This document shows positions 17,566 to 26,384 of a stretch of 64,000 nucleotides of DNA, piece by piece (within the stretch, counting starts at the first letter, position 1; each line of letters starts with the position of its first letter). A program made the translations under genes and the position numbers. The stretch comes from Chitinophaga pinensis DSM 2588 (GTDB lineage: Bacteria; Bacteroidota; Bacteroidia; Chitinophagales; Chitinophagaceae): positions 7,930,001 through 7,994,000 of the forward strand of contig NC_013132.1 in the NCBI RefSeq assembly GCF_000024005.1, read 5' to 3'. Under the pieces are notes generated by a model. That model worked only from the letters and a program-made list of their open reading frames with translations. It was not told the DNA's origin and ran no database searches.

Positions 17566-18390
17566 TCAGGCATCTCCCTGTTGCAGGCTATACAGATCAA
17601 AATGGTCGTAAAGGGCTGCTAATCTTTCCAGGTGAGCAGTATTATGGGTATCAAAGTTCTCTTTCTGTACAACGAGGATATAACCGCCATCTGCCCGTTT
17701 TTCTATTACTTCGAATGGCGCCTGCTTTATTTTCTCTTCTCCCACTGCCTTTACCTGCGCTTCATTCCAATAGTTAAACCAATAGATAGCCGGTGGGATT
17801 TCCAGCGGATTAAACAATTCCGGTGAGATCACACGACCGATCCGGGCCGTCAGCTGTTCAGGTGTTTCCAATACGATTTCCGGTGTGGAGATCTCTTCAT
17901 CTATTTCGACTTCACCATAAAAAGAAGCAAAGGAAATAAGCGTTTCAAGATCTGTATCATATACGGCCGCATAGGTAGCCTTATAGGCGTCTATAGCAGC
18001 CACAAAGAAATCATGGAAAGTATCGTAGGAGAAATGTCCCTGTGGTTGCAATAATGGCCTGCCACCATTAAAGGTAAAGGCAGCCGTATCTTCATGAGTA
18101 TATTCAAACGGGTCCGTATGTACGAGTGAGAACAAAGGATGTTCTCTGTCGGTGAACAGGATCACGTCTTTATCATAATCGCCTTTATCCCAGAATTGCT
18201 CCAGATCGGCAAAAGCCTTCTCCAGTGCTGCGGGAGAAGTATATTCGTTATAGGCGTTCCCGTCATAGATATACTGCAGCCTGGTGGCTTCACTATGATC
18301 ATTACAAGTCTGTACAAGGTCAAGAAAACGTGGCAGCGAATCTGCTTCTTTCTGGCGGAACAGTTGTAAGGTGCTTACGTGTAACGACAT
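17566..18390 (-). CDS. Uncharacterised acidic cytosolic protein
   Basis: This 274-residue protein has no signal peptide or membrane segment. It is acidic, with many Asp/Glu (for example YGEVEIDEEISTPEIVLETPEQL), and contains aromatic patches (AIYWFNYWNEAQVKAVGEEKI) near residues 205-225. I do not recognise the family. The WFNYW patch and the acidic character recall some immunity-type proteins, but no toxin gene is next to it, so this is only a weak hint. The closest minus-strand neighbour downstream is the Fpg/Nei gene, 49 bases away. Confidence 0.7.
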   Translation of the reverse strand: MSLHVSTLQLFRQKEADSLPRFLDLVQTCNDHSEATRLQYIYDGNAYNEYTSPAALEKAFADLEQFWDKGDYDKDVILFTDREHPLFSLVHTDPFEYTHEDTAAFTFNGGRPLLQPQGHFSYDTFHDFFVAAIDAYKATYAAVYDTDLETLISFASFYGEVEIDEEISTPEIVLETPEQLTARIGRVISPELFNPLEIPPAIYWFNYWNEAQVKAVGEEKIKQAPFEVIEKRADGGYILVVQKENFDTHNTAHLERLAALYDHFDLYSLQQGDA

Positions 18391-18730
18391 TGGGCAACGG
18401 GGTTGTTTGTTGTAAATCTAACCAAAAAGTGCATACAAAAAAGAGCGTACAGAAAACTTAACATTGACATCCGGGGACGTATATGTGCAGTATAATAAAC
18501 GACCTTTGCTGTGTGATGAAACCCGTTTTTTTTACCTTGTATTGATCGTACTTAACCTATGGTCAACTATCATTCATGCTTCGATCAACAACGAAAGATG
18601 AACGAAGGATGAATAATAGCAGACTATAGATTGACCAATAAATAGCCGGATATAAAACGAAAGTGAAGTATACGTAAAAGGATGTCTTTTTTAAGCGATC
18701 AGCAAGCAGAAAATCGCCAAATATCACCGG
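18391..18730. other. Gene-free interval
   Basis: About 340 bases hold no frame with coding character. They should carry the promoter of the preceding minus-strand gene. A run of eight T at 18527-18534 is present, but I see no strong hairpin or repeat. Confidence 0.4.
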
Positions 18731-19126
18731 TTATAATACCAGCTGTTCATACAACCTGGCCAATGCCTGCGGCAGATCGCTACAGAAGCCCGGATGCACC
18801 TTACCAGCCTGCACGACAGTGCTACGGGTAGCAGTCAGCCAGCGGAAACGGGACGCCAGATCCAGCTGTCCGATAGGTCCTGCCTCTTTACCTCCTTTAC
18901 AAATGCATTCAAATGCCTGGAGGTATGATTTTACCTCTTCAATATCTGTTTCAGGAGAGAATGCCCGCAGCCGTTCTTCATTCAGCGTAATGATCGCCTG
19001 TAAGAATCTCTGTTGTTTAGAATAGAGAATGACACCGGCATTGAGAAACTCTTCCCGTTCCACTCTCGGCATAACGCGGATTACGGCGTACTCAAATAAG
19101 TGTTTTTCTTGCATTTTGCGCTTCAT
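18731..19126 (-). CDS. DUF3037 domain protein
   Basis: This 131-residue protein starts MKRKMQEKHLFEYAVIRVMPRVEREEFLNAGVILY, the DUF3037 signature. An internal ATG at 19114 is an alternative start. It overlaps the 3' end of the HipA-like gene by 35 bases in another frame, indicating tight co-expression. DUF3037 genes commonly pair with HipA-like kinases in many bacteria, so the two products probably work together; what they do is not established. Confidence 0.85.
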   Translation of the reverse strand: MKRKMQEKHLFEYAVIRVMPRVEREEFLNAGVILYSKQQRFLQAIITLNEERLRAFSPETDIEEVKSYLQAFECICKGGKEAGPIGQLDLASRFRWLTATRSTVVQAGKVHPGFCSDLPQALARLYEQLVL

Positions 19127-19889
19127 TTACGAATGTTCCGGCATTGGCTATCCGGGTGATTAAAAAACGGGCATATACCTCTCTGATCTCTTCCGGCGTA
19201 CCATGGTGCGATAAGGTCAGCAGCCATTCATCCGGCACTACGGCTACGATGGCACGGATCTGTTCTTCTGTCAGTATAGCACGGAAAGCAGCGTCTACTT
19301 TCTCCAGTTCTGCAGCCTGTGGTAACAGCACATGATCTTTTACCTGTACGAAAGGACGTTTGGCCTGTTCTTCCCAGTTATCCCAGGAATGATGGAAATA
19401 CAGGGATGCGCCATGATCGATCAGCCACAGTTCCCGGTGCCACATCAGCATATTGGTATTACGGGGTGTACGGTCTACGTTGGTCAGCAGGCAATCCAGC
19501 CATACGATCTGAGAAGCCGTCAGCGGGTCTATTACAGCGACGGTAGGGTCGTAGGTAATGGCGCCTGAGAGATAATGCAGTGCCAGATTTAAGCCTACAC
19601 TGGCCTTCAGCAGGTCCTGTATTTCTTCGTCCGGTTCTGTACGTCCGAAGGCGGTATCCAGATTTGCAAACACGATCTCCGGTATCTTCATGCCCAGCGT
19701 ACGGGCTACTTCTCCTCCTATCAGTTCGGCGATCAGGGCTTTGACTCCTTGTCCGGCGCCACGAAATTTCAGTACATACAGGAATCCATCATCAGCTTCG
19801 GCAATGGCAGGCAGGGAACCTCCTTCCCGCAGAGGCGTCACATACCTGGTCACATTGACCGTTCTAAGGTCGGGTTGTTTAATACTCAT
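19092..19889 (-). CDS. HipA-like kinase domain protein
   Basis: This 265-residue protein resembles the HipA-like kinase fold. It has a nucleotide-binding region with LYVLKFRGAGQGVKALIAELIGGEVARTLG (about 33-63), the catalytic loop QIVWLDCLLTNVDRTPRNTNML (about 128-149) and the metal-binding LWLIDHGASLYFHHSW. Unlike HipA toxins there is no HipB-type HTH partner; the downstream DUF3037 gene overlaps it. It is therefore likely a stand-alone HipA-like/DUF3037 module rather than a classical toxin-antitoxin pair. The substrate is unknown. Confidence 0.83.
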   Translation of the reverse strand: MSIKQPDLRTVNVTRYVTPLREGGSLPAIAEADDGFLYVLKFRGAGQGVKALIAELIGGEVARTLGMKIPEIVFANLDTAFGRTEPDEEIQDLLKASVGLNLALHYLSGAITYDPTVAVIDPLTASQIVWLDCLLTNVDRTPRNTNMLMWHRELWLIDHGASLYFHHSWDNWEEQAKRPFVQVKDHVLLPQAAELEKVDAAFRAILTEEQIRAIVAVVPDEWLLTLSHHGTPEEIREVYARFLITRIANAGTFVNEAQNARKTLI

Positions 19890-19963
19890 TGATTCATTAT
19901 TTATACAAATGGCAACCGGCAGTTATTGCTACTGCCGGTTATCAAAGTGGCGTGAAATTAAGC

Positions 19964-22510
19964 CTATTTAAGATGACGTGCAAGATATGCGGCGGTACGG
20001 CTGTTTCTGTCTTTGGCTACAGTAGCCGGCGTTCCGCTGGCCACTACTTTACCTCCTTCCTCTCCTGCACCGGGCCCGATATCAATGACCCAGTCACTGC
20101 CTGCCAGTACACGCATGTTATGTTCTACTGCGATGACGGTGTTACCGGCATCTACGAGACGGTTCAGCTGCGACATGAGCTTTTCCACATCAGCAGGATG
20201 TAAACCCGTGGTGGGTTCATCCAGTATGTAGAGTGCATTACCACGCCCCATACGTTGCAGTTCAGTGGCCAGTTTAATACGCTGTGCTTCGCCTCCGGAT
20301 AATTCTGTCGCCGGTTGCCCAAGGCGGAGATACCCCAATCCCACTTCCCGTAATACGTGCAGGGAATGATGGATCGTCGCTTCATCACTAAAGAATTCCC
20401 AGGCATCATTTACGGTCATCTGCAACACATCGGCGATGGATTTCTCCCGGTATTTAATCTCCAGTGTTTTGGCATTATATCTCGATCCTTCGCAAACAGG
20501 ACAAGGTGCATATACGCTGGGCAGGAATAACAATTCAACCATAACGAAACCTTCTCCGTTACAGTTTTCACAACGTCCTTTGGCGATATTAAAAGAGAAC
20601 CTGCCTGCGTCATAACGACGCGCTTTGGCTTGTTTGGTGGATGCAAAAAGTTTACGCACATGATCAAACAATCCGGTGTAAGTAGCGAGATTAGATCTTG
20701 GTGTACGACCAATAGGCTGCTGATCAACCAGCACCAGTCGTTTAATATGCTCCATTCCCCCTGCGATATGGCCTTCCAGCGTTGTGGGGGCTTCCTGTTC
20801 CAGCAGATCGGCGTTTTCTTCGTCAGCACTGTGCTGCTGACCGAGCTTTCCTAATACCAGCTCTACGAGCGCCTGACTGACCAGACTGGATTTACCGGAA
20901 CCGGATATACCGGTAACTGTCGTGAATACGCCCAATGGGAAATCCACGGACAACTGGTGCAGGTTATTACGGGTAATATCCCGCAGTTGCAGGGTCCCTT
21001 TAGGGGTACGCGGCTTATGAGAGATAGCAGTATTTTCTTCAAAGAGATATTTACGGGTAACAGATTGCGCAGCGTTTGCCAGTCCTGCCGGCGGACCACT
21101 GTAGAGTATTTGTCCGCCATGCTCACCGGCCGCCGGACCAACATCCACAATCCAATCTGCGTGTCTGATCACATCCAGCTGGTGTTCTACCACAAAGAGG
21201 GAGTTACCGGCCGTTTTCAAACGATCGAGCGCTTTTAATAAAGCCTCTGTATCGGCGGGGTGTAAACCAGCAGAAGGTTCATCCAGTACATATACGACTC
21301 CAAACAGATTAGAGCGTACCTGTGTAGCCAACCGGAGACGTTGCAATTCACCAGGAGATAAAGTGGGTGTGCTGCGTTCCAGGGTGAGGTATCCTAATCC
21401 CAGTTCCATCAGTACTTCCAGGCGAGCTGCCAGATCGACCGCAATACGTTGTGTGACGATCGCCTTTTCCGGGTGATCATGATCGGCGCGCAATGGCGTT
21501 TTGTTACTCGCATAAGGCTTAACCGTACTATACAAGCGGGCCAATGCCAGTCTTGACATTTCAGTAATATCAAGACCTGCGAATTTTACGGAAAGCGATT
21601 CTTTCCGCAGCCGTTTACCATCGCAGGTAGGGCAAGCGGTACTGAGCATATACTGGGTAACCCGCTTTTTCATCATGGCACTCTGCGTGTTGGCGAAGGT
21701 GTGCATCACGTAGCGTTTCGCACTCATGAAGGTGCCCATATAATTCGGCTCTTCTTTTCTTTTGAGGGCACGTTTTACCTCTTCAGGCGAATAGCCCGGG
21801 TAAACGGGAACGACAGGCTGATCGTCCGTGAACAGGATCCAGTTACGGTCCTTTTTAGACAACTCTTTCCACGGCGTATCCACATCATAACCAAGCGTGG
21901 TGAGAATATCGCGCAGGTTCTGTCCCTGCCAGGCAGTAGGCCAGGCGGCAACAGCCCTTTCCCGGATGGTCAGTGTATCATCAGGCACCATAGACTGTTC
22001 TGTGACGTCATAGATACGACCTAATCCATGACATTGCGGACAAGCGCCTTCGGCAGTATTAGGAGAAAATGCTTCCGCATAAATAATAGCCTGTCCGGGC
22101 GGATAATCACCTGCACGGGAGTACAGCATACGCAGCAGATTGGATAAGGTAGTCACACTACCTACAGAAGAACGCGTGGTAGGCGTACCCCGTTGTTGTT
22201 GCAGGGCGACTGCCGGCGGCAGCCCATCAATTTCATCTACTTCCGGAACGGGCATCTGGTGAAACAATCGGCGGGCATAGGGAGAAACCGATTCGAGGTA
22301 CCGGCGCTGGGCTTCTGCATATAAAGTCCCAAAAGCCAGTGAAGACTTTCCCGAACCGGATACACCCGTAAATACAACGAGAGCATCCCTGGGGATCTGC
22401 AGGTCTACATTTTTAAGATTATGTTCCCTGGCGCCCCTTACCTGTACAAAACCACTCATGGGAGAGCGGTCAGGCTGTAAAGATTTATCTGACATGCCTG
22501 AACCGCACAA
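19964..22510 (-). CDS. UvrA2-type excinuclease ABC subunit A paralog
   Basis: This 848-residue protein has two ABC ATPase halves: GVSGSGKSSLA, LSPGELQRLRLATQ and VLDEPSAGLHPAD in the first; GISGSGKSSLV, LSGGEAQRIKLATEL and ILDEPTTGLHPADV in the second. Zinc modules CPQCHGLG, CPTCDGKRL, CENCNGEGF and CPVCEGSRY lie between. It is about 90 residues shorter than housekeeping UvrA, and the missing length falls in the first half, where the UvrB-binding region lies. That is typical of UvrA2, which is linked to resistance against DNA-binding drugs. The longest ATG (MCGSG) is used; ATG 22495 (MSDKS) is equally likely. No uvrB is nearby. Confidence 0.9.
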   Translation of the reverse strand: MCGSGMSDKSLQPDRSPMSGFVQVRGAREHNLKNVDLQIPRDALVVFTGVSGSGKSSLAFGTLYAEAQRRYLESVSPYARRLFHQMPVPEVDEIDGLPPAVALQQQRGTPTTRSSVGSVTTLSNLLRMLYSRAGDYPPGQAIIYAEAFSPNTAEGACPQCHGLGRIYDVTEQSMVPDDTLTIRERAVAAWPTAWQGQNLRDILTTLGYDVDTPWKELSKKDRNWILFTDDQPVVPVYPGYSPEEVKRALKRKEEPNYMGTFMSAKRYVMHTFANTQSAMMKKRVTQYMLSTACPTCDGKRLRKESLSVKFAGLDITEMSRLALARLYSTVKPYASNKTPLRADHDHPEKAIVTQRIAVDLAARLEVLMELGLGYLTLERSTPTLSPGELQRLRLATQVRSNLFGVVYVLDEPSAGLHPADTEALLKALDRLKTAGNSLFVVEHQLDVIRHADWIVDVGPAAGEHGGQILYSGPPAGLANAAQSVTRKYLFEENTAISHKPRTPKGTLQLRDITRNNLHQLSVDFPLGVFTTVTGISGSGKSSLVSQALVELVLGKLGQQHSADEENADLLEQEAPTTLEGHIAGGMEHIKRLVLVDQQPIGRTPRSNLATYTGLFDHVRKLFASTKQAKARRYDAGRFSFNIAKGRCENCNGEGFVMVELLFLPSVYAPCPVCEGSRYNAKTLEIKYREKSIADVLQMTVNDAWEFFSDEATIHHSLHVLREVGLGYLRLGQPATELSGGEAQRIKLATELQRMGRGNALYILDEPTTGLHPADVEKLMSQLNRLVDAGNTVIAVEHNMRVLAGSDWVIDIGPGAGEEGGKVVASGTPATVAKDRNSRTAAYLARHLK

Positions 22511-22538
22511 AGATTATGCCCCTGTACAGAATGTCAGG

Positions 22539-23681
22539 TTATTTCTGGAAGCGGGTTTTCAGGTAATCGTAGATCTGTTTTTCTTCGGTGCTTTCTCCTT
22601 TATAGAGCTGGATATATCGTTTGTAATAACGGGTGGCCATGGCTTCATTTTTCAGATGCGCGTCATAGATACGCCCGATACTATACTGTTTCAGCGGCTG
22701 ATGGAACATGTAATAAGCGGTATCCAGACTGGCAATAGCCGGCTTATATTGTTTCATGGCTTCGTAGTTAATGGCCATACCGGTATAGTAGTTATCCAGG
22801 CTGACGGATTTCGCCATGTCGATGCAGGTCTGCAACAGGTCGTTACTTTCCTGGTATTTGCCCAGTTGCGTATAGGACATAGCGGCGTAGTACATGATAT
22901 TTTCCGAACTGGACATGCGGAGGGCGAGGTAATCATGTACGGCGATACAGTCTTTAAATCTGTTAAGATTGAATGCGGCTGCGGCCACATAAAGGAATGC
23001 GTTGGGAGATGCGACATTGAGTGTTTTGAGCTTATCCCCTATCGTTACGGTGCGTTTATAATCTTTCAGGAGAAAAGATACACGGGCGCCTGTCATCAGA
23101 ATAACGGCGCTGCCGGAATCTTTAGCGAAGTAGGTATTGAGCAGTGTATCTGACATACCTAAGCGTTTCCTGTCGATCCATTCTTCTGCCAGTCTGGCTA
23201 CTACTCTGGCGTCTGTAGGATTCAGGTCATAAGCTTTTGTCAGCCATACAAATGCCGAGTCAGACTGCCGGGCGGTAAACCCTGCCATGCCTAATTGTTT
23301 CCATGCGGCGGCGCTCTGCGGACGTAGCTGAACGATCCTTTTATAGTGTTCAATAGCAGAAAACGGTTGTTCCTGTTGCATATGCATGGAAGCGATGTAT
23401 TGATGGGCGGTGATATGATTACTGTCCAGCTGTAATACCCGCTGATACTGGTTAATGGCATCGGAGAGCCTGCCGGCCTGGTAATAGGTATAGGCGAGCA
23501 GGGAGACGTGTTGCAGATTGTTACTATCAATACCGGGTTGAAGGTAGGCAATGGCCTCATCGTATTGCAGGTTCTGGAGGTATTCCATAACACGGTTTCT
23601 GTCGATGGTGGATTGTGCCGCCAGTCTGTCTGTCATTGTGCATAAGAAAAGCAGGCATAGTATAGATTGCAGGTAATTCAT
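22539..23681 (-). CDS. Exported TPR-repeat protein
   Basis: The 380-residue protein has a signal peptide (MNYLQSILCLLFLCTMTDRLAAQ) followed by about eight tetratricopeptide repeats. Clear ones are YDEAIAYLQPGI, GRLSDAINQYQRVLQLDSN, QPFSAIEHYKRIVQLRPQ, and SAFVWLTKAYDLNPTDARVVARLAEEW. It is probably a periplasmic scaffold protein with an unknown partner. A perfect 24-base palindrome lies 17 bases upstream of the start (23698-23721) and is a candidate operator. It lies upstream of uvrA2 on the same strand (28 bases), so the two could be co-transcribed. Confidence 0.85.
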   Translation of the reverse strand: MNYLQSILCLLFLCTMTDRLAAQSTIDRNRVMEYLQNLQYDEAIAYLQPGIDSNNLQHVSLLAYTYYQAGRLSDAINQYQRVLQLDSNHITAHQYIASMHMQQEQPFSAIEHYKRIVQLRPQSAAAWKQLGMAGFTARQSDSAFVWLTKAYDLNPTDARVVARLAEEWIDRKRLGMSDTLLNTYFAKDSGSAVILMTGARVSFLLKDYKRTVTIGDKLKTLNVASPNAFLYVAAAAFNLNRFKDCIAVHDYLALRMSSSENIMYYAAMSYTQLGKYQESNDLLQTCIDMAKSVSLDNYYTGMAINYEAMKQYKPAIASLDTAYYMFHQPLKQYSIGRIYDAHLKNEAMATRYYKRYIQLYKGESTEEKQIYDYLKTRFQK

Positions 23682-23697
23682 CTTATCGCATTTAAGG

Positions 23698-23721
23698 TTA
23701 AAACTAAATATTTAGTTTTAA
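23698..23721. promoter_or_regulatory. 24-base perfect palindrome, candidate operator
   Basis: TTAAAACTAAATATTTAGTTTTAA equals its own reverse complement. A further half-site, ATTTAGTT, follows at about 23730. The position just before the TPR gene start fits a repressor site. The ACTAAAT/ATTTAGT core is the sort of site bound by dimeric winged-helix repressors, but no regulator is adjacent. Confidence 0.5.
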
Positions 23722-24038
23722 AAAGAAAAATTTAGTTGATTGTATGAATAAGGGAGGTTATTGGGGATTTTTACGGCAAAAGGCGGTATGGGGTTGCAGA
23801 CTGTCGTTCTTTGAAGTTACTTGCTATTGGGCCTGGGAGAAGAGATTGGGGCGTTGGAGATGGATGAACCCCCGGTTTCATGGGCTCGACAGACTTCAAA
23901 GAACTAAGGCCAGCAAGCTCCATCTGCCTTTGCCTGTTTCCAGGCGGGCAATTAATTTTCCAGGCTAAATATAAACCGGCCCGGAAGCGCGTTTTAAACG
24001 AACCGGAACCGGCAGTAATGTCATAATTACATAGATGA
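23722..24038. other. Gene-free interval with short inverted repeats
   Basis: No coding frame was found. Two 12-base arms, GTTCTTTGAAGT (23807-23818) and ACTTCAAAGAAC (23892-23903), face each other. A small hairpin, GCCTGTTTCCAGGC, lies near 23934-23947 at the 3' side of the ricin-like gene. Confidence 0.4.
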
Positions 24039-24551
24039 TTACATAGCTGGTTGTTGCTCGTGGATCGTCCATTGCTGCAATTTTGAATTATTCTTCTTTG
24101 CGAGCAGGATTTTTGCATTGACGGTACCGTTATTGTCGGCTGGGGTGAGATATAGATCGGATCCTTTCACCCGGATGAGGTAGGTGCCTTTATCAACAGG
24201 TATGAATTCGTACTGCTGACTGGACTTACCTGCTGTCATGGGCTGTTCTTCGAGCGTAGTACCTGCGGATGGCTTTTCATCAACAGGTTGCATGGTTTTG
24301 CCGGAAAAGAGGTTTTTAAGCTCATAGGTGTCCCCGTTTACCTGGTGGAAGTCCCAGGTGACACATTTCCAGTTCACCGGTGTATAAGCAACGATAGGCG
24401 TCCCATTTCTTGTATCAGCATCTTTTATCCGGAGATAGATGCCGGTCTGAACATTCTGAATGGCGAAAGTACCTTTGATAGTCTGTGCGAAGGCGTTCAC
24501 AGCAATAATATTAAGCATGGCCGTGACCCATAAAGTGTGGAGATTTTTCAT
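24039..24551 (-). CDS. Secreted ricin-type beta-trefoil (RICIN) domain protein
   Basis: This 170-residue protein has a signal peptide (MKNLHTLWVTAMLNIIAVNAFAQ) and then a single beta-trefoil of about 145 residues. The three QxW-like repeats are visible: CVTWDFHQVNGDTYELKN, SQQYEFIPVDKGTYLIRV and LQQWTIHEQ. The fold usually binds carbohydrate, and no catalytic domain is attached. It is alone on the minus strand, divergent from the lipoprotein gene at 24694. Confidence 0.75.
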   Translation of the reverse strand: MKNLHTLWVTAMLNIIAVNAFAQTIKGTFAIQNVQTGIYLRIKDADTRNGTPIVAYTPVNWKCVTWDFHQVNGDTYELKNLFSGKTMQPVDEKPSAGTTLEEQPMTAGKSSQQYEFIPVDKGTYLIRVKGSDLYLTPADNNGTVNAKILLAKKNNSKLQQWTIHEQQPAM

Positions 24552-24693
24552 ACAATGACGTTGAGAGTATAAAAGTTCGACATACTGGCGGACAGTGCCA
24601 AATTAAATATTATTTGTCCGAGGCAACCAAATGGGTGATATATCCGTATTAATAGATTAGAAGCCCCATAGAAATCAATAAAAACTCACGTAT

Positions 24694-25119
24694 ATGAAGA
24701 GAAGCAGCTGGATACTCGTTCTGTTCTTTTGTGCATGTGTCATGTCATGCAGTAACAATGATGATAACAATCCTACGCCGACAATCAATCCGGATGCGCC
24801 GACGACGGGTACCTGGCGGGTGACATTGTTTACCGACAGCGGTAAAGATGAAACCAGCGATTTCAGTGGTTATACTTTCACATTTGACAGTAATGGAACG
24901 GCTGTGGCGACAAAAAGCGGGACAAGCAAAAATGGCAGTTGGAGTGCCAGCAGCAGTTCGAAAAAATTTAACTTAAATTTTGGAGTTAAATCCGACGCCA
25001 ATAAACCCCTCGGAGAACTGACAGATGATTGGGAAATTATTTCCCTGAGTGCCACTGAAATCAAGCTGAAGGACGATAACGACGACAGTGGAGAATACCT
25101 GACCTTTAACCAGAACTAA
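24694..25119 (+). CDS. Small lipoprotein, lipocalin-like
   Basis: The 141-residue protein has lipobox VMSC, giving a lipidated Cys near residue 19 followed by SNNDDNNPTPT, a typical Bacteroidota surface-lipoprotein start. The rest alternates strands: GTWRVTLFTDSGKDET, GYTFTFDSNGTAV, KNGSWSASSSSKKFNLNFG and WEIISLSATEIKLKD. That pattern is seen in lipocalin-like domain proteins. The ligand is unknown. Confidence 0.75.
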   Translation: MKRSSWILVLFFCACVMSCSNNDDNNPTPTINPDAPTTGTWRVTLFTDSGKDETSDFSGYTFTFDSNGTAVATKSGTSKNGSWSASSSSKKFNLNFGVKSDANKPLGELTDDWEIISLSATEIKLKDDNDDSGEYLTFNQN

Positions 25120-25146
25120 AAATAAGAGGCCCTATTCCTATTCGGG

Positions 25147-25180
25147 AACAGGCTATCTGTAAAAACAGTAGCCTGTTTTT
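25147..25180 (+). terminator. Rho-independent terminator
   Basis: AACAGGCTA-T-CTGT pairs with ACAG-TAGCCTGTT across a short A-rich loop and is followed by T residues. Confidence 0.8.
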
Positions 25181-25228
25181 GTATGTATGGACTAATTTTT
25201 GGGGTAACCACAAAAAACCCAAAACTTT

Positions 25229-26167
25229 ATGCATATTATATTAGGCGCGTCAGGACGGGTCGGTTCTGGCATAGTATCCCATCTTATCCAACGCAGAGAG
25301 TCTGTTAAAGGTATTATCAGAGATGCAAAGAAAGCCCCCCAACTGAAAGCACTCGGCGCAGATGTAGCCATCGCTGACGCCAATGATCTTCCCGCACTGG
25401 TGGCTGCTTTTCAGGATGGCAGTACGCTTTTTGCCATTACCCCCGAGACACATCATGAAAGGAATGTGATAGGAGAAACAATCGATATTCTGGACAACTA
25501 CAGGAAAGCGCTGGCTAACTCCCCTATCAAGCGACTTGTAGGTCTGTCCTCTATTGGCGCGCAATATGAAACAGGTACAGGTAACCTGGTAATGTCCTAT
25601 CTGCTGGAGCACGCTTTTACTGCTATGCCTGTCAAACAGACATTTGTACGCCCTTCCTATTATTTCAGTAACTGGATGATGTACCTGGAATCAGTACAGG
25701 AGAAAGGCATTTTACCAACATTTTTCCCGGTAGACCTTGCACTTCCAATGGTATCGCCTGAAGAAGTGGCAGCATTTGTTGCCAATGTTATACAAAAAGA
25801 GGACGAAGATGGGAAAATATATGAACTCACTGGTCCTGCGATGTATAGCAGCAATGATGTGGCAGCTGCATTTTCAGCCGCATTAGGTAAGGAGGTAAAG
25901 GCAGTACAGATCCGCAGAGAAGACTGGGAAAGTACCTTACATGGTATCGGATTTACACCGGATGCTATCAGAAACTTCGTTGAAATGACACAGGCTGTCA
26001 TCTCCGGTAAGGCAGCACCAGAAAAAAAAGGCACAATACAGGTCGAATTGAAAACGACGCTGGAAGCGTATGTAAAAGCACATATCCCTGCACAGGCAAC
26101 TGTGACTCCCGTTACGAAAACGACTAAAACAAGAAAGAAAACAGCTGGCAAAAAAGCTGCAGCCTGA
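25229..26167 (+). CDS. NmrA-like NAD(P)-binding protein with a Lys/Arg-rich tail
   Basis: This is a 312-residue atypical short-chain dehydrogenase. The Rossmann motif GASGRVGSGIVSHLI (about 6-20), FAITPE, and the active-site-like region SYLLEHAFTA...FVRPSYYFSNWMMYLE match NmrA/HSCARG-type NAD(P)H-binding proteins, which are redox sensors or quinone reductases. The last 20 residues, with TKTTKTRKKTAGKKAAA, are strongly basic and look like a nucleic-acid-binding or histone-H1-like tail. This is unusual for the family and could be an appended extension. It is monocistronic. Confidence 0.85.
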   Translation: MHIILGASGRVGSGIVSHLIQRRESVKGIIRDAKKAPQLKALGADVAIADANDLPALVAAFQDGSTLFAITPETHHERNVIGETIDILDNYRKALANSPIKRLVGLSSIGAQYETGTGNLVMSYLLEHAFTAMPVKQTFVRPSYYFSNWMMYLESVQEKGILPTFFPVDLALPMVSPEEVAAFVANVIQKEDEDGKIYELTGPAMYSSNDVAAAFSAALGKEVKAVQIRREDWESTLHGIGFTPDAIRNFVEMTQAVISGKAAPEKKGTIQVELKTTLEAYVKAHIPAQATVTPVTKTTKTRKKTAGKKAAA

Positions 26168-26354
26168 TAAGCACAATCTTCTTTCTTCGTAGCCAACCAA
26201 CTTTCAATGTCTCCATCTGTATGCTTGTAAACCACCTGTGCTAACGGGTAAGGGGAGTGTCATGTCTCCTGTATTCTGACAAGTGATGACCAACATAAAT
26301 GTATCATCAGGAAAAGATGCAATTTCACTTTTCCTGATGATGCTTATCAATGAA

Positions 26355-26378
26355 AAAGGTCGTCCGATGACGACCTTT
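26355..26378. terminator. Rho-independent terminator
   Basis: AAAGGTCGTC and GACGACCTTT form a perfect 10-base stem with a four-base loop. A second hairpin (TCAGGAAAA with TTTTCCTGA) lies at 26309-26338. Confidence 0.75.
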
Positions 26379-26384
26379 CTTGTA

